Notes: a model not told the origin generated them from the sequence alone. Positions 28,264 through 40,400 are shown, counted from the first letter of the stretch. The stretch is DNA of 64,000 nucleotides from Limnohabitans sp. 2KL-1 (GCF_003063435.1 NZ_NESL01000007.1:62001-126000); one strand, 5' to 3'. A program made the numbers and translations.

Positions 28264-30048
28264 ATGCAGCTCCAAGGTCAACACGTTCTGATTCTCGGTT
28301 TGGGTGCATCGGGCCTGGCGATGGCCCGTTGGTGCGCGCATGCCGGAGCGCACGTGACTGTGGCCGACACCCGTGACACGCCGCCCCAGCTGACGACCCT
28401 GCAGGCACAGTGGCCTGCTGTGCGTTTTGTGTCGGGGCCATTGGTGGCCAGTTTGGTCGAAGGCACATCGGTGCGTGCGGTGTTTCGCAGCCCGGGCCTC
28501 GCGCCAGAAGTCGTGGCCCCTGTGGTCAACGCAGCCCAAGCCGTGGGTCTGTGGCAAGGGGGCGAACTCAGTTTGTTCGCGGCGGGTTTGCAGGATTTGA
28601 AAGAACGCTTTGGCTACGCCCCGCAGGTGCTGGCGGTCACCGGCACCAATGGCAAGACCACGGTCACCTCGCTCACCGGACAGCTGGTGGCGCGTGCGGG
28701 CAAAACCGTGAAGGTGGCTGGCAACATTGGCCCCACATTGCTGGACACGCTGACACAAGCCATGGCGCAAGCCGAAGAACAAGTGGCACAGGAAGCGGCT
28801 GAAAAAGAAGCTGAGCGGGCCGCCGAGGCACCTGCTGATTCAGATGTGACGCATCCTGCGCACGAGCTGGATGCGGCTGTGCTCAGCCCGATGGACACAG
28901 GGCTCAACGACTCAGCGCCCAACGACTCAGAGCCAGCCAGCGAAGCTGCTGACCCAGATGGCGATGACATGATCCATGACGACGAGGCCGAGCTGACGCT
29001 GATCGAGCCGGTTGCCGCCGCTACTGTTCATCCCATGGCGCAGGCCCTGCCACAAGTCTGGGTGCTGGAGTTGTCGAGTTTCCAGCTCGACAGCAGCGAG
29101 GGCTTTGAGCCCACGGCCGCCACCGTGCTGAACATTTCGCAAGACCACTTGGACTGGCATGGCTCGATGGCCGCGTATGCCGCTGCGAAGGCCCGCATTT
29201 TTGGCAGCCAGGCCTTGATGGTGCTCAACCGCGAAGACCCGCAGGTCATGGCCATGCGCCCGGCCCCTGTCCGGGTGAAGTTGCAAAAGCCCGTGGAGCG
29301 TGCCTGCCTGCTTTTTGGTGGCGACATGCCCCAGCGACCAGGTGATTTCGGCATCGAAGTCACGAACGGCATGACCTGGCTGGTGCGTGCGCTGGAGGCT
29401 GATGAAACCCGCCGCCGTCGCAAAGACGAAGCCGAGGAACTGCACATCCAAAGGCTCATGCCTGCCGATGCCCTGCGCATTCGCGGTCGCCACAACGCCG
29501 TCAATGCACTGGCTGCTTTGGCTCTGGCCAGCAGCGCCGGTTGTGCGCTCGGACCCATGCTGTATGGCCTGCGTGAATACCGTGGCGAGCCGCACCGCGT
29601 TGAGCCGGTGGCCATCGTGAATGAGGTGGAGTACTTTGATGACAGCAAAGGCACCAATGTGGGGGCCACGGTGGCCGCTTTGCAAGGTCTGGGTGCTGAA
29701 CGTCGTGTGGTGGTGATTCTGGGTGGTGATGGCAAGGGACAGGACTTTGGCCCACTGGCAGAGCCCGTGCAGCGGTATGTGCGGGCTGTGGTGTTGATCG
29801 GCCGTGATGCATCACGCATCCGCGAGGTTTTGCAAGACCTGGGCGTGCCGCTTTGGGATGCTGCGGACATGCACGCTGCCGTCTCGCAAGCGGCGAGAGT
29901 GGCCCAAAGTGGTGACGCGGTGTTGATGTCGCCTGCGTGTGCCAGTCTTGACATGTTCGACAACTATGGCCACCGGGCCCAAGTCTTCTGTCAGGCCGTG
30001 GCGGCTTTGGCCGATGCTGCAGGGTTTGTCACGGAGGGGGGCTTGTGA
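28264..30048 (+). CDS. murD: UDP-MurNAc-L-alanine:D-glutamate ligase with acidic insertion
   Basis: A 594-residue Mur ligase, about 150 longer than E. coli MurD. The N-terminal Rossmann domain has [11 protein letters not shown], the ATP site is TGTNGKTT (126-133), and GNIG is at 153-156. The next conserved block, LELSSFQLD, normally follows after about 15 residues but here starts at 268. The extra segment, about residues 166-262, is rich in Ala, Glu and Asp and looks disordered. Downstream motifs ([28 protein letters not shown]) are intact, so the enzyme should be active. It lies three bases after mraY and overlaps ftsW by four. Confidence 0.94.
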   Translation: MQLQGQHVLILGLGASGLAMARWCAHAGAHVTVADTRDTPPQLTTLQAQWPAVRFVSGPLVASLVEGTSVRAVFRSPGLAPEVVAPVVNAAQAVGLWQGGELSLFAAGLQDLKERFGYAPQVLAVTGTNGKTTVTSLTGQLVARAGKTVKVAGNIGPTLLDTLTQAMAQAEEQVAQEAAEKEAERAAEAPADSDVTHPAHELDAAVLSPMDTGLNDSAPNDSEPASEAADPDGDDMIHDDEAELTLIEPVAAATVHPMAQALPQVWVLELSSFQLDSSEGFEPTAATVLNISQDHLDWHGSMAAYAAAKARIFGSQALMVLNREDPQVMAMRPAPVRVKLQKPVERACLLFGGDMPQRPGDFGIEVTNGMTWLVRALEADETRRRRKDEAEELHIQRLMPADALRIRGRHNAVNALAALALASSAGCALGPMLYGLREYRGEPHRVEPVAIVNEVEYFDDSKGTNVGATVAALQGLGAERRVVVILGGDGKGQDFGPLAEPVQRYVRAVVLIGRDASRIREVLQDLGVPLWDAADMHAAVSQAARVAQSGDAVLMSPACASLDMFDNYGHRAQVFCQAVAALADAAGFVTEGGL

Positions 30049-31340
30049 GCGAAGCGCTGACTTTCTCCCAACACATGCAAGTCGCCATGTCCCGCGTCGG
30101 TGCGTTTTTTGGTGGCGCAGGCGGGTTGCCCGGTGGTGCTCAGGGCTTGCCTGTCAATCTGGGGGGGTATGAGTTCGTCCGCCATCCTTCTGATGCTTCG
30201 GCGCGTTTGCAAGGGGTTGACCAGGCTTTGGTCTGGGTGGTGGTGGCCTTGCTGATGTGGGGCATGGTCATGGTGTACTCGGCATCGATTGCCATGCCGG
30301 ACAACCCCAGGTTTTCACGTTACACGCACACGCACTTCCTGACGCGTCATGTGTTGTCGATCGTCGTGGGGTGCATTGCGGCTTTGCTGGCCTTTCAGGT
30401 GCGCATGGAGACCTGGGAAAAGGTGGCACGGCCCCTGTTTGTCTTTGCCCTGATCTTGTTGGCCCTGGTGCTTGTGCCCTTCATTGGCAAGGGTGTCAAC
30501 GGCGCAAGGCGTTGGATTGCGCTGGGGGTGATGAATTTCCAGCCCTCGGAATTGGCCAAACTGGCCACCATCATTTATGCCGCTGATTACATGGTGCGCA
30601 AGATGGAAGTGAAGGAAAAGTTCTTCCGGGCCGTGTGGCCCATGGGGGCTGCGGTGGCGCTGGCGGGTGTGTTTCTGTTGGCCGAGCCGGACATGGGCGC
30701 ATTTTTGGTGATTGCCATCATCGCCATGGGCATTTTGTTCTTGGGGGGCGTCAATGCCCGCATGTTCTTTCTGATTTTCGGCGTGTTGGTGGGGGCCTTT
30801 GTGCTGATGATTGCCGCTTCGCCATGGCGGCGTGAGCGAATTTTTGCCTACCTCGATCCGTTCAGTGCCGAGCATGCTTTGGGCAAAGGGTATCAGTTGT
30901 CGCATTCCCTGATCGCCATTGGTCGTGGCGAGGTCTGGGGCGTGGGCTTGGGAGGCAGTGTGGAAAAGTTGCACTGGTTGCCCGAAGCCCACACCGATTT
31001 TCTGCTGGCGGTGATTGGTGAGGAATTCGGTTTGGTCGGGGTGTCGCTGGTGATTTTCCTTTTCTTGTGGCTGAGCCGACGCATCATGGTGATCGGTCGC
31101 CAGTCGATCGCGCTGGACAAAGTATTCTCCGGGCTGGTGGCCCAGGGTGTGGGCATCTGGATCGGTTTTCAGGCCTTCATCAACATGGGTGTGAATCTGG
31201 GGGCCTTGCCCACCAAGGGCTTGACCTTGCCCCTGATGAGTTATGGCGGATCGGCCATCGTGCTGAACCTGATTGCCATCGCCATCGTGTTGCGCATCGA
31301 TTCAGAAAACAAACAGATGATGCGTGGGGGCCGATCATGA
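30045..31340 (+). CDS. ftsW: Septal peptidoglycan glycosyltransferase FtsW
   Basis: A 431-residue SEDS-family polymerase with about ten transmembrane segments after an unusually long N-terminal cytoplasmic part of roughly 60 residues rich in Gly. The conserved SEDS signatures [16 protein letters not shown] and [10 protein letters not shown] near the C terminus are present. It polymerises lipid II at the septum with FtsI. The start is GTG, overlapping the murD stop; murG overlaps its stop by four bases. Confidence 0.94.
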   Translation: MSEALTFSQHMQVAMSRVGAFFGGAGGLPGGAQGLPVNLGGYEFVRHPSDASARLQGVDQALVWVVVALLMWGMVMVYSASIAMPDNPRFSRYTHTHFLTRHVLSIVVGCIAALLAFQVRMETWEKVARPLFVFALILLALVLVPFIGKGVNGARRWIALGVMNFQPSELAKLATIIYAADYMVRKMEVKEKFFRAVWPMGAAVALAGVFLLAEPDMGAFLVIAIIAMGILFLGGVNARMFFLIFGVLVGAFVLMIAASPWRRERIFAYLDPFSAEHALGKGYQLSHSLIAIGRGEVWGVGLGGSVEKLHWLPEAHTDFLLAVIGEEFGLVGVSLVIFLFLWLSRRIMVIGRQSIALDKVFSGLVAQGVGIWIGFQAFINMGVNLGALPTKGLTLPLMSYGGSAIVLNLIAIAIVLRIDSENKQMMRGGRS

Positions 31341-32407
31341 CAGACAAGATCAAAACCGCCCTCGTGATGGCCGGTGGCACTGGCGGGCACATTTTTCCGG
31401 GCTTGGCTGTGGCTGAAGCTCTGCGTGAAGCTGGCTGGCGCGTGCATTGGCTGGGTGCACCTGGCAGCATGGAGCAAGAACTGGTGCCTGCACGTGGCTT
31501 CGCGTTTGAACCGGTTGATTTCGCAGGCGTGCGTGGCAAAAGCCTGAAGACTTTGCTGGTGTTGCCGCTGCGCTTGCTGCGCGCATTTTGGCAAAGCCTG
31601 CAGGTGGTGCGACGCGTGCAGCCCGATGTGGTGCTGGGCTTGGGGGGGTACATCACTTTTCCCGGCGGCATGATGGCCGTCTTGTGGGGCAAGCCCTTGG
31701 TGCTGCATGAGCAAAACTCGGTGGCGGGTTTGGCCAACAAGGTGCTGGCCGCCATGGCCGATCGGGTGTTTACCGCTTTTCCGGGCGTCTTTCGGACCGG
31801 GCAATGGGTCGGCAACCCCCTGCGTCGCGCATTCACGCAGCAAGATGTGCCTGCTGTCCGGTTCGCTGGACGCAGCGGACCGCTGCGCCTGTTGGTGGTG
31901 GGCGGCAGCTTGGGCGCCAAAGCGCTGAACGACATCGTGCCGCAGGCATTGGCTTTGATGCCTGTGGGAATCCGCCCGGTGGTGATCCACCAAAGTGGGG
32001 CCAAACAAATTGAAGCCTTGCGCGACAACTACGCAGCAGCTGGTGTGCAAGCCGAACTGACACCGTTCATCGACGACACGGCCAGTGCGTTTGCTCAAGC
32101 CGATGTGGTGATCTGTCGTGCCGGGGCCAGCACAGTGACCGAGTTGGCTGCGGTGGGGGTGGCTGCCTTGTTTGTGCCATTCCCGTTTGCGGTGGATGAC
32201 CATCAAACCACCAATGCACGCTTTCTGGTGGCTAAGGGTGGCGGCTGGTTGGTCCCGCAGGCGGAATTGACCGCGCAGAACCTGGCGGATCGGCTGACTA
32301 CCTTGAGCCGTGAAGCCCTGCTGGAGGTGGCGCAAAAGGCTTATGAACAGAAAAAAACAAATGCGACCAGGGAGGTTGTGATGGCTTGTGAGGAGTTGGC
32401 AGCATGA
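31337..32407 (+). CDS. murG: UDP-GlcNAc:lipid I N-acetylglucosaminyltransferase
   Basis: A 356-residue GT-B glycosyltransferase that makes lipid II on the inner face of the membrane. The N-terminal motif [16 protein letters not shown] and the C-terminal donor-site block [15 protein letters not shown] are diagnostic. ATG 31337 overlaps the ftsW stop by four bases; murC overlaps its stop likewise. Confidence 0.96.
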   Translation: MTDKIKTALVMAGGTGGHIFPGLAVAEALREAGWRVHWLGAPGSMEQELVPARGFAFEPVDFAGVRGKSLKTLLVLPLRLLRAFWQSLQVVRRVQPDVVLGLGGYITFPGGMMAVLWGKPLVLHEQNSVAGLANKVLAAMADRVFTAFPGVFRTGQWVGNPLRRAFTQQDVPAVRFAGRSGPLRLLVVGGSLGAKALNDIVPQALALMPVGIRPVVIHQSGAKQIEALRDNYAAAGVQAELTPFIDDTASAFAQADVVICRAGASTVTELAAVGVAALFVPFPFAVDDHQTTNARFLVAKGGGWLVPQAELTAQNLADRLTTLSREALLEVAQKAYEQKKTNATREVVMACEELAA

Positions 32408-33834
32408 AACACGCCATCCGGAAAATTCATTTCATCGGTGTGGGCGGCTCGGGCATGAGCGGCATTGCCGAAGTGTTGCTGAATCTGGGATACCAAATTT
32501 CAGGCTCAGATTTGTCCGACAGTGCCACATTGCGACGTCTGGCCGATTTGGGCATCGAGACCCATGTGGGCCACAGCGCGGACAACGTCAAGGACGCCGA
32601 TGCAGTGGTCACCTCGACCGCTGTGAAAGCGGACAACCCCGAGGTGTTGGCGGCGCGTGCGCGTCACATACCCATCGTGCCGCGTGCCGTGATGCTGGCT
32701 GAACTCATGCGCATGAAGCAAGGTGTGGCCATTGCCGGCACGCATGGCAAAACCACCACCACCAGTTTGGTAGCCAGCGTGTTGGCCGAGGCCGGGTTGG
32801 ACCCGACGTTTGTGATCGGGGGGCGTCTGAACAGCGCCGGAGCCAATGCCAAATTGGGCACGGGGGACTACATCGTGGTGGAAGCCGACGAGTCGGATGC
32901 TTCGTTTTTGAACTTGCTACCAGTGATGGCGGTGGTGACCAACATCGACGCCGACCACATGGAAACCTATGGCCACGATCTTGCCAAACTCAAGGCAGCG
33001 TTTCTGGAGTTTTTGCACCGCATGCCCTTTTATGGCACGGCCATCGTGTGCGCCGACGATCCCGGTGTGTTGTCCATCGTGGACGACATCGCCAGGCCAG
33101 TCACCACCTATGGCATGAACGAGGGTGCTCAGGTGCGAGCCGTGGATGTTCGGGCTGAAAACGGCCAGATGCATTTCGTGGTTCAACGGCGCAATGGCGT
33201 GACCTTGCCCGATTTGCCGGTGGTGTTGAATTTGCCTGGCGAGCACAACGTGCTCAATGCCCTGGCGGCGATTGCTGTGGCTGTGGAACTGGGCGTCAAC
33301 GATGCAGCGGTGCAAAGTGCGCTGTCCCACTTCAAGGGTGTCGGAAGGCGTTTTCAACGCTACGGCGATGTGTCCACGGCGGATGGCCAAGGCCGGTTCA
33401 CCGTCATTGACGACTACGGCCACCACCCGGTCGAAATGGCCGCCACGTTGGCTGCAGCACGCGGTGCTTTCCCGGGGCGACGCCTGGTGCTGGCATTTCA
33501 GCCACACCGCTACAGCCGCACCCGCGACTGCTTTGAAGATTTTGTGAAAGTCATCGGCCAAGGCTGTGACAGTGTCTTACTGGCCGAGGTGTACGCGGCT
33601 GGTGAAGCGCCAATTGTGGCGGCCGATGGGCGTTCATTGGCGCGTGCCCTGCGTGTAGCGGGCAAGGTAGAACCGGTGTTTGTGGATCAGATCGCAGACA
33701 TGCCGCAGGCCGTGATGAACAACGCGCGTGATGGCGATGTGCTCATTTGCATGGGCGCGGGCTCTATTGGCGGCATCCCCGCACAAGTGGTCGCGCGGGC
33801 AGGGCTGGTGCAGACCACGGGGGTCTTGGCATGA
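32404..33834 (+). CDS. murC: UDP-MurNAc:L-alanine ligase
   Basis: A 476-residue Mur ligase that adds the first amino acid of the stem peptide. [17 protein letters not shown] forms the UDP-binding glycine loop, AGTHGKTTT the ATP site, and DDYGHHPVE is the late family motif. It overlaps murG and ddl by four bases each. Confidence 0.96.
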   Translation: MKHAIRKIHFIGVGGSGMSGIAEVLLNLGYQISGSDLSDSATLRRLADLGIETHVGHSADNVKDADAVVTSTAVKADNPEVLAARARHIPIVPRAVMLAELMRMKQGVAIAGTHGKTTTTSLVASVLAEAGLDPTFVIGGRLNSAGANAKLGTGDYIVVEADESDASFLNLLPVMAVVTNIDADHMETYGHDLAKLKAAFLEFLHRMPFYGTAIVCADDPGVLSIVDDIARPVTTYGMNEGAQVRAVDVRAENGQMHFVVQRRNGVTLPDLPVVLNLPGEHNVLNALAAIAVAVELGVNDAAVQSALSHFKGVGRRFQRYGDVSTADGQGRFTVIDDYGHHPVEMAATLAAARGAFPGRRLVLAFQPHRYSRTRDCFEDFVKVIGQGCDSVLLAEVYAAGEAPIVAADGRSLARALRVAGKVEPVFVDQIADMPQAVMNNARDGDVLICMGAGSIGGIPAQVVARAGLVQTTGVLA

Positions 33835-34823
33835 CCAGCGCTACAGCCACAAGCCTGTCGTCAAAGATGGCGCATCTGGGCAAGGTCGCAGTCCTGATGG
33901 GCGGACGTTCTGCAGAGCGCGAAGTTTCCCTGATGTCGGGGCAGGGCGTACTCAAGGCCTTGCTGGACATGGGGGTGGACGCGCATGCCTTTGATCCTGC
34001 TGAACGTGATTTGAGTGAACTCAAGCGCGAGGGGTATGACCGCTGTTTCATCGCCTTGCATGGTCGGTATGGTGAAGACGGTACGGTGCAAGGCGCACTC
34101 GAACTGTTGGGCATCCCCTACACCGGCTCGGGTGTGATGGCGTCCAGTGTGGCCATGGACAAAGTCATGACCAAGCGCATCTGGCTCGCGGAAGGTTTGC
34201 CAACCCCGCGCCATGTGCTGGTGCACCCTTCACAAACGGGACCGGAATTGGTGCGCAGCTTGATTGCCGAACTGGGCTTGCCCATGATCGTCAAGCCCGC
34301 GCGCGAAGGGTCATCCATCGGGGTCAGCAAGGTTGTGCATGCACAAGACTTGCCAGCCGCCTTGGCAGCGGCCGGTGCATGTGACCAGGACATTTTGTGT
34401 GAGCAGTGCATCGTGGGCGATGAAGTGACCTGCCCAGTCCTGGGTGCCGCAGCGACCGCGCGCGCCTTGCCGATGATTCGCATCGTGGCCCCCGAAGGCA
34501 ATTACGACTACCAGAATAAATATTTCACCGACGTCACCCAATACCTGGTGCCCAGCGGCTTGTCTGCAGAAGAAGAACAGGCCATCAACGCGTTGGTGGT
34601 CAAGGCGTATCAGGTGCTGGGCTGCAGAGGGTGGGGTCGCATTGATGTGATGATCGATGCCGCCACACGACAGCCCTATTTGCTGGAAATCAACACCTCA
34701 CCCGGCATGACCGGACACTCGCTGGTGCCCATGTCCGCGCGCGCGGACGGCCTGAGTTATGAAGATTTGTGTTGCCATTTGCTGGCTGATGCCGCTTTGG
34801 ATTACCAGAAGGTGCCTGGATGA
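33831..34823 (+). CDS. ddl: D-alanine:D-alanine ligase
   Basis: A 330-residue ATP-grasp enzyme that supplies D-Ala-D-Ala to Mur[21 protein letters not shown] and [14 protein letters not shown] are the N-terminal substrate motifs, [14 protein letters not shown] lies in the ATP-grasp domain, and [13 protein letters not shown] carries the C-terminal metal ligands. ATG 33831 overlaps the murC stop; ftsQ overlaps its own stop. Position in the cluster corresponds to ddlB of E. coli. Confidence 0.95.
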   Translation: MTSATATSLSSKMAHLGKVAVLMGGRSAEREVSLMSGQGVLKALLDMGVDAHAFDPAERDLSELKREGYDRCFIALHGRYGEDGTVQGALELLGIPYTGSGVMASSVAMDKVMTKRIWLAEGLPTPRHVLVHPSQTGPELVRSLIAELGLPMIVKPAREGSSIGVSKVVHAQDLPAALAAAGACDQDILCEQCIVGDEVTCPVLGAAATARALPMIRIVAPEGNYDYQNKYFTDVTQYLVPSGLSAEEEQAINALVVKAYQVLGCRGWGRIDVMIDAATRQPYLLEINTSPGMTGHSLVPMSARADGLSYEDLCCHLLADAALDYQKVPG

Positions 34824-35608
34824 AAAACGCCATGCCCGTCCCTGCCGACATCAGGCTCATGAACCTGGCCTCAGCTTTGCTGATGCTGGCATTCATGCTG
34901 CTCGCTTTCGGCAGCTGGGCCTGGTGGTTGCTGCGACATCCGGCGTTTGCATTGCAAGCCATTGCTGTGCAAGGCGAAGTGTCGCGCAACAACGAGTTGA
35001 CTTTGCGCACCCATGTGATGCCCCAATTGCAGGGCAACTTTTTCACCATCGATTTGGATCAAACCCGAGAGGCCTTTGAGGCCGTGCCTTGGGTGCGTAC
35101 CGCTGTGGTGCACCGTGAATTCCCAAACCGTCTGAGGGCAGTATTGCAGGAGCACCACCCCGTGGCACTTTGGGGTGAGGAAGGTGCCAACACGATGGTC
35201 AACCAACAGGGCCAGGTGTTCGAGGCCAATGTGGACGACATCGATGTTGAAAGGCTGCCTCGCATGAAAGGCGCTGTGGCCGAGTCGCTCACGGTGACCA
35301 GCATGTACCGGGCACTGAGCCCGCGATTTGCGGCAATGGACATGGACATTGACTTGATCGAATTGACACCCCGAGGCAGTTGGCGTGTCTGGACACAAAG
35401 TGGGGCAAGGATCGAATTGGGTCGTGGCTCCGCCACAGATTTGACTGAAAGGCTGAATATGTTTTTCAAAACCCTTTCACAAGTGACATCGCGCTATGGG
35501 CGAACAGCGACGGTGTTGGCCGGTGCTGATTTACGACACAAGGATGGCTATGCCTTGCGTTTGCATGGTGTGAGCACGGTGGAATCGGATACCAAGAAGA
35601 AGCCTTGA
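34820..35608 (+). CDS. ftsQ: Cell division protein FtsQ
   Basis: A 262-residue bitopic membrane protein. One transmembrane helix (about residues 12-37) is followed by a periplasmic POTRA domain ([20 protein letters not shown]) and the FtsQ/DivIB beta domain with [27 protein letters not shown]. It links FtsL/FtsB to the divisome. Position between ddl and ftsA confirms the call. It overlaps ddl by four bases. Confidence 0.95.
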   Translation: MKNAMPVPADIRLMNLASALLMLAFMLLAFGSWAWWLLRHPAFALQAIAVQGEVSRNNELTLRTHVMPQLQGNFFTIDLDQTREAFEAVPWVRTAVVHREFPNRLRAVLQEHHPVALWGEEGANTMVNQQGQVFEANVDDIDVERLPRMKGAVAESLTVTSMYRALSPRFAAMDMDIDLIELTPRGSWRVWTQSGARIELGRGSATDLTERLNMFFKTLSQVTSRYGRTATVLAGADLRHKDGYALRLHGVSTVESDTKKKP

Positions 35609-35648
35609 ATGATCAAGGCACAGGAATCAAACGGAAACGGTGGTTGAA

Positions 35649-36878
35649 ATGGCAAAAGAGTACAAAGACCTGGTCATCGGTTTGGACATTGGTACATCCA
35701 AGGTCATGGCTGTGGTGGCTGAGGTGTTGCCCGATGGCCAGCTGAAGATCGCAGGTTTGGGCATTGCTCCGGGCAATGGGCTCAAGCGTGGGGTGGTGGT
35801 CAACATCGACGCCACGGTTCAAAGCATCCAGCAAGCACTGAAAGAAGCGGAGTTGATGGCCGATTGCAAAATCACCCGCGTCAACTGTGGCATCACCGGG
35901 AGCCACATTCGGGGGCTCAACTCCAGCGGCATGGTGGCCATCAAGGACAAAGAGGTGACACAGGCCGATGTGGGTCGTGTGATGGAAACGGCTCGGGCCA
36001 TCAACATTTCGAGCGACCAGCGTTTGTTGCTGGTGGCACCGCAGGAGTTCGTGATCGACGGGCAAGAAGTCAAAGAGCCCATTGGCATGAGCGGCATGCG
36101 CCTGGAGGCCAAGGTGCACATCGTGACCGGCGCGCAAAGTGCCGCCGAGAACATCATCAAATGCGTGCGCCGATGCGGCCTCGAAGTCGATCAGTTGCTG
36201 CTCAATCCGCAATCGTCCAGCTTGGCCGTGTTGTCAGAAGACGAGCGCGAATTGGGCGTGGTGTGTGTGGACATTGGTGCCGGCACGACCGATGTGGCGA
36301 TTTTTGCCAATGGCTCCATTCGCCACACGGCGGTGATCCCGATTGCAGGTGACCTGATCACCAGTGACATCGCCATGGCCTTGCGCACACCCACCAAAGA
36401 TGCGGAAGACATCAAGGTTGAAAGCGGTTATGCCAAGCAATTGCTGGCCGACCCGGATGCACAGGTAGAAGTGCCGGGCTTGGGTGACCGTGGTCCTCGC
36501 ATGCTGAGCAAGCAGGCACTGGCCGGCGTGATTGAACCGCGTATCGAGGAAATCTTCTCGCTGGTGCACCAGGTCATCCGTGAGTCGGGTTATGAAGAAG
36601 TTTTGTCCTCGGGCATCGTTTTGACCGGTGGCAGCGCCGTGATGCCCGGCATGATCGAGTTGGGTGAAGACATTTTTCTCAAGCCGGTGCGCCGGGGCTT
36701 GCCGAAATACGCTGGTGGGCTGGCCGACATGGTCAGCCAGCCCCGAGCAGCCACTGTGATGGGTTTGCTTGAAGAAGCACGCCTGGCGCGGCTGCGTGGT
36801 TACAAGGTCACACAAAAGAAGAGTTCAGTGAACAACGCTTTTGGTCGATTCAAAGATTTCATAGTGGGGAACTTCTGA
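35649..36878 (+). CDS. ftsA: Cell division protein FtsA
   Basis: A 409-residue actin-fold ATPase that tethers FtsZ to the inner membrane. Phosphate-binding DIGTSKVMAVVAE and VDIGAGTTDVAIF, adenosine-binding GIVLTGGSAVMPG, and a C-terminal amphipathic helix (NAFGRFKDFIVGNF) for membrane attachment are visible. I prefer ATG 35649; an in-frame GTG at 35640 would add three residues. Confidence 0.95.
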   Translation: MAKEYKDLVIGLDIGTSKVMAVVAEVLPDGQLKIAGLGIAPGNGLKRGVVVNIDATVQSIQQALKEAELMADCKITRVNCGITGSHIRGLNSSGMVAIKDKEVTQADVGRVMETARAINISSDQRLLLVAPQEFVIDGQEVKEPIGMSGMRLEAKVHIVTGAQSAAENIIKCVRRCGLEVDQLLLNPQSSSLAVLSEDERELGVVCVDIGAGTTDVAIFANGSIRHTAVIPIAGDLITSDIAMALRTPTKDAEDIKVESGYAKQLLADPDAQVEVPGLGDRGPRMLSKQALAGVIEPRIEEIFSLVHQVIRESGYEEVLSSGIVLTGGSAVMPGMIELGEDIFLKPVRRGLPKYAGGLADMVSQPRAATVMGLLEEARLARLRGYKVTQKKSSVNNAFGRFKDFIVGNF

Positions 36879-37010
36879 TGAACTGGAAAAAACGATTTCA
36901 GGCACGCAGCAGCCCGCCGACATCGAGACCCATTCGATGTTGATCCACAAACAGATTCGAAAATCAAGCCATACAGGTAACTGCAAATATTCAGATTGAG
37001 GAAGAAAACC

Positions 37011-38219
37011 ATGACCATCGAAATGATCCAAACAGAAGAATTTAACCAAGGCACGCAGATCAAGGTGATTGGCGTGGGCGGCGGCGGCGGCAATGCCGTG
37101 GAGCACATGATTGAACGACAGGTTCAAGGTGTTGAATTCATTTGCGCCAACACCGACGCACAAGCGCTGGCCCGCAGCGCGGCGCACCGCTTCGTTCAAC
37201 TGGGCCAAACCGGTCTGGGTGCAGGCAGCAAGCCCGACAAAGGCCGTGAAGCCGCAGCGGCCGCAGAGTCGGACATCCGTTCGGCCATTGAAGGCGCACA
37301 CATGCTGTTCATCACGGCAGGCATGGGCGGTGGCACGGGCACAGGGGCTGCCCCGGTCATTGCACGCATCGCCAAAGAGATGGGCATCCTCACCGTCGGT
37401 GTGGTGACCAAGCCTTTCGACTTTGAAGGCAAGCGCCGCATGGCCAATGCCGACGAAGGCATGAAGGAGCTGGAGGCCAATGTGGACTCGCTGATTGTGG
37501 TTCTGAACGAAAAACTGCTCGAACTGCCCGGTGGCGAGGACATGACGCAAGATGAGGCGTTCTCACATGCCAATGACGTGCTGAAAAATGCCGTGGGTGG
37601 TATTGCAGAAATCATCAATGTGCCAGGTCATGTGAACGTCGACTTCGAAGACGTTCGGACTGTGATGGGCGAACCTGGCAAAGCCATGATGGGCACTGCC
37701 GTGGCCAGCGGCCCCGACCGTGCCCGCATTGCTGCCGAGCAAGCCGTGGCCTGTCCGTTGCTCGAAGGTGTCGATCTCAAAGGCGCTCGCGGGGTGCTCG
37801 TCCTGATCAGTGCGGCCAAGGGTTCGCTGAAACTCTCTGAGTCTCGTCAAGCCATGAACACCATCCGTGCCTGCGCTTCGGAAGAAGCCCATGTGATTTA
37901 CGGTACCGCTTATGACGAAAGTCTGGGCGAGCAAATCCGCGTGACTGTTGTGGCCACGGGTCTAACCAAGGCCGGTATGGTGCGCCCCGAGCTCAAGGTG
38001 TTGCGCACGGGCACCGACAATGCGCCTTTCATGATGGGCGGGCATGATGCCGTGTCGGCCCCTATGAACTCGACGGTGGCCATGGGTGCCAGTGGCATGA
38101 ACACACCGGCCGTCTGGCGCAGCAGCCGCACTCACGCCGCCGCGCGCGTGGACGGCATGGCCAATGCGGGCATGGACGACATCGAAATTCCGGCCTTCTT
38201 GCGAAAGCAAGCCGACTGA
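37011..38219 (+). CDS. ftsZ: Cell division tubulin FtsZ
   Basis: A 402-residue tubulin-like GTPase that forms the Z ring. IKVIGVGGGGGNAVEHM and the tubulin signature GGGTGTGAAP bind GTP. A short linker leads to the conserved C-terminal peptide DDIEIPAFLRKQAD that binds FtsA and other partners. ATG 37011 has GAGGAAGA upstream. A 132-base gap after ftsA, less GC-rich than its surroundings, may hold an additional ftsZ promoter, but no good -35/-10 pair is evident. Confidence 0.97.
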   Translation: MTIEMIQTEEFNQGTQIKVIGVGGGGGNAVEHMIERQVQGVEFICANTDAQALARSAAHRFVQLGQTGLGAGSKPDKGREAAAAAESDIRSAIEGAHMLFITAGMGGGTGTGAAPVIARIAKEMGILTVGVVTKPFDFEGKRRMANADEGMKELEANVDSLIVVLNEKLLELPGGEDMTQDEAFSHANDVLKNAVGGIAEIINVPGHVNVDFEDVRTVMGEPGKAMMGTAVASGPDRARIAAEQAVACPLLEGVDLKGARGVLVLISAAKGSLKLSESRQAMNTIRACASEEAHVIYGTAYDESLGEQIRVTVVATGLTKAGMVRPELKVLRTGTDNAPFMMGGHDAVSAPMNSTVAMGASGMNTPAVWRSSRTHAAARVDGMANAGMDDIEIPAFLRKQAD

Positions 38220-38249
38220 GCGGCACTGCCGGATTTCAGACCCGACGAA

Positions 38250-38287
38250 GGGGCCAAACGGGCAAGTGCCTGTTTGGCCCCTTTTTT
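38250..38287 (+). terminator. Terminator after ftsZ
   Basis: GGGGCCAAAC and GTTTGGCCCC form a 10-bp stem with a short GC loop, followed by six T residues. It closes the dcw transcription unit before lpxC. Confidence 0.92.
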
Positions 38288-38397
38288 CATGAGGGGTGTC
38301 GACCACGTGGCGCTGCTCGGTGCGGGTGACGAACGCTGCGGGATGGTCTTAATACCTTGTCAGCAACATAGAAACCCGAGCGAATTAAAATGCCCCA

Positions 38398-39321
38398 ATG
38401 CTTGCCCAACGCACCCTTAAAACCTTGACCCAGGCCGTCGGCGTGGGTCTGCACAGCGGCCAGCGTGTCGAACTGACTCTGCGTCCGGCACCCGTCAACA
38501 CCGGCATCGTGTTTCGCCGTGTGGACTTGCCTGAGCCGGTGGACATTCCTGTGCGGGCCGAGTCGGTGACCGACACCCGTCTGGCCTCGACCATCTCGGT
38601 CGGGCAAGCCAAGGTCTTCACCGTGGAGCACCTGATGTCGGCCTGTGCGGGTCTGGGCATTGACAACCTGTATGTGGACATCACGGCCGAAGAGGTGCCG
38701 ATCCTGGACGGCTCGGCCTCATCGTTTGTGTTCTTGCTGCAAAGCGCAGGTATCGTCGAGCAAAAGGCCGCCAAGCAGTTTTTGCGGGTGCTCAAGCCAG
38801 TCCAGGTCAGCGAGGGCGAGGGCGACCACACCAAGTGGGCCAGGCTGGAGCCTTACCACGGCTACAAGCTGAGTTTCGAGATCGATTTCCGACACCCTGC
38901 AGTGGACTCCACTGGGCAACAGGTGGTGTTTGACATGTCCGAAGGCGTCTACTCCAGAGACATCGCCAGGGCCCGCACCTTTGGTTTCACCAAAGACGTA
39001 GAGATGATGCGCGCCAATGGCCTGGCATTGGGTGGCGGTCTGGACAACGCCATCGTCATGGACGATTACAAGGTGCTCAATGCCGACGGCCTGCGTTACG
39101 ACGACGAATTCGTCAAACACAAAATCCTCGACGCCATGGGGGACCTGTACATCGTCGGCAAGCCCTTGCTGGCCGCCTACAGCGCTTTCCGCTCAGGCCA
39201 CGCCATGAACAACCTTTTGCTGCGTGAACTCCTGTCGCAGCCCGATGCGTACGAAGTGGTCAGTTTCGACAAGTCGAGCCAGGCCCCCAAGGGATTTGCG
39301 GCTTTGCAGCCAGCCTGGTGA
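38398..39321 (+). CDS. lpxC: UDP-3-O-acyl-N-acetylglucosamine deacetylase
   Basis: A 307-residue zinc amidase, the committed step of lipid A synthesis. Zinc ligands are in VEHLMSA and in [11 protein letters not shown] (His and Asp), and the N terminus has [16 protein letters not shown]. It sits in the usual place after ftsZ but behind a strong terminator, so it probably has its own promoter in the preceding 110 bases. Confidence 0.96.
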   Translation: MLAQRTLKTLTQAVGVGLHSGQRVELTLRPAPVNTGIVFRRVDLPEPVDIPVRAESVTDTRLASTISVGQAKVFTVEHLMSACAGLGIDNLYVDITAEEVPILDGSASSFVFLLQSAGIVEQKAAKQFLRVLKPVQVSEGEGDHTKWARLEPYHGYKLSFEIDFRHPAVDSTGQQVVFDMSEGVYSRDIARARTFGFTKDVEMMRANGLALGGGLDNAIVMDDYKVLNADGLRYDDEFVKHKILDAMGDLYIVGKPLLAAYSAFRSGHAMNNLLLRELLSQPDAYEVVSFDKSSQAPKGFAALQPAW

Positions 39322-39530
39322 GCTTGGCAGCTGTCGCGCTGTGCGGCGGTCGTGGCCGCACCAGGCGTTTTAGATGGTCTGCTTGTGGGATGGCTGCAGC
39401 ACACAGGCGATCGAAGCCATCATCAGCGCCACAGCAGTCCCAACAGGGGGTGAGCACAACGAGAATCGTCCACTGGCGGGAAGAAGGCGTATGTGTGAGG
39501 CGCATCTTGGGTGGGCTTTAAAATGCCGCC

Positions 39531-40373
39531 ATGACCTTCCTTGACATGCTGCGCGCCGCTGAGCGCCAAAACGGCTCCATGCTCTGCGTGGGCCTGGACC
39601 CTGAACCCACCAAGTTCCCTGCGGGCATGAAGGGTGATGCCAACAAAATCTACGACTTTTGCGCCCGCATCGTAGATGCCACGGCCGACCTGGTCAGCAG
39701 CTTCAAACCCCAGATTGCCTACTTTGCCGCACACCGCGCCGAAGGCCAGCTTGAACGCCTGATGGAACACATGCGCCGTGTGGCCCCGCAGGTGCCCATC
39801 ATCTTGGACGCCAAGCGTGGCGACATCGGGTCGACTGCCGAGCAATACGCCAAAGAAGCCTTTGAACGTTATGGTGCAGACGCGGTAACCCTGTCGCCTT
39901 TCATGGGCTGGGACTCGGTGGCCCCGTACCTGAAATACGAAGGCAAGGGCGCATTCCTGCTGTGCCGCACCTCCAACCCCGGCGGTGACGACCTGCAAAA
40001 CCAGCGCCTGGCCTCGGTGGAAGGTCAGCCGCTGTTGTACGAGCATGTGGCGCGTCTGGCGCAAGGCCCCTGGAACCTGAACGGTCAATTGGGCCTGGTG
40101 GTGGGCGCGACCTATCCGACCGAGATCGAGCGCGTGCGCGAACTGGCCCCCACTGTGCCCCTGCTGATCCCCGGAGTGGGCGCACAAGGCGGTGACGCGG
40201 TCGCCACCGTCAAGGCCGGATGGCGTGCTAATGCCGACGGCTCCAGCGCAGGGGCCATCATCGTCAACTCGTCGCGTGCGGTGCTTTACGCATCAAGCGG
40301 AGAAGACTTTGAGCAAGCGGCCCGCAAAGTGGCGATGCAGACACGGGACATGCTGGAAGCGGCCAAGGGCTGA
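39531..40373 (+). CDS. pyrF: Orotidine 5'-phosphate decarboxylase, type 2
   Basis: A 280-residue enzyme of the longer type 2 OMP decarboxylase group (E. coli PyrF is about 245). The catalytic Lys/Asp array is in [29 protein letters not shown] and NSSRAVLY bind the phosphate. It makes UMP in pyrimidine synthesis. The 209-base upstream region shows no gene; a TTTAAAAT just before the start could be a -10. It marks the last housekeeping gene before the accessory pocket. Confidence 0.94.
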   Translation: MTFLDMLRAAERQNGSMLCVGLDPEPTKFPAGMKGDANKIYDFCARIVDATADLVSSFKPQIAYFAAHRAEGQLERLMEHMRRVAPQVPIILDAKRGDIGSTAEQYAKEAFERYGADAVTLSPFMGWDSVAPYLKYEGKGAFLLCRTSNPGGDDLQNQRLASVEGQPLLYEHVARLAQGPWNLNGQLGLVVGATYPTEIERVRELAPTVPLLIPGVGAQGGDAVATVKAGWRANADGSSAGAIIVNSSRAVLYASSGEDFEQAARKVAMQTRDMLEAAKG

Positions 40374-40400
40374 ACCAGCAAGCGCCAACAGGAACAAGCC

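Noticed and set aside
25362..28782. Long minus-strand open frames (627 and 482 codons) across murE, murF, mraY and murD
   Set aside because: These are shadows of essential dcw genes with full motif sets.
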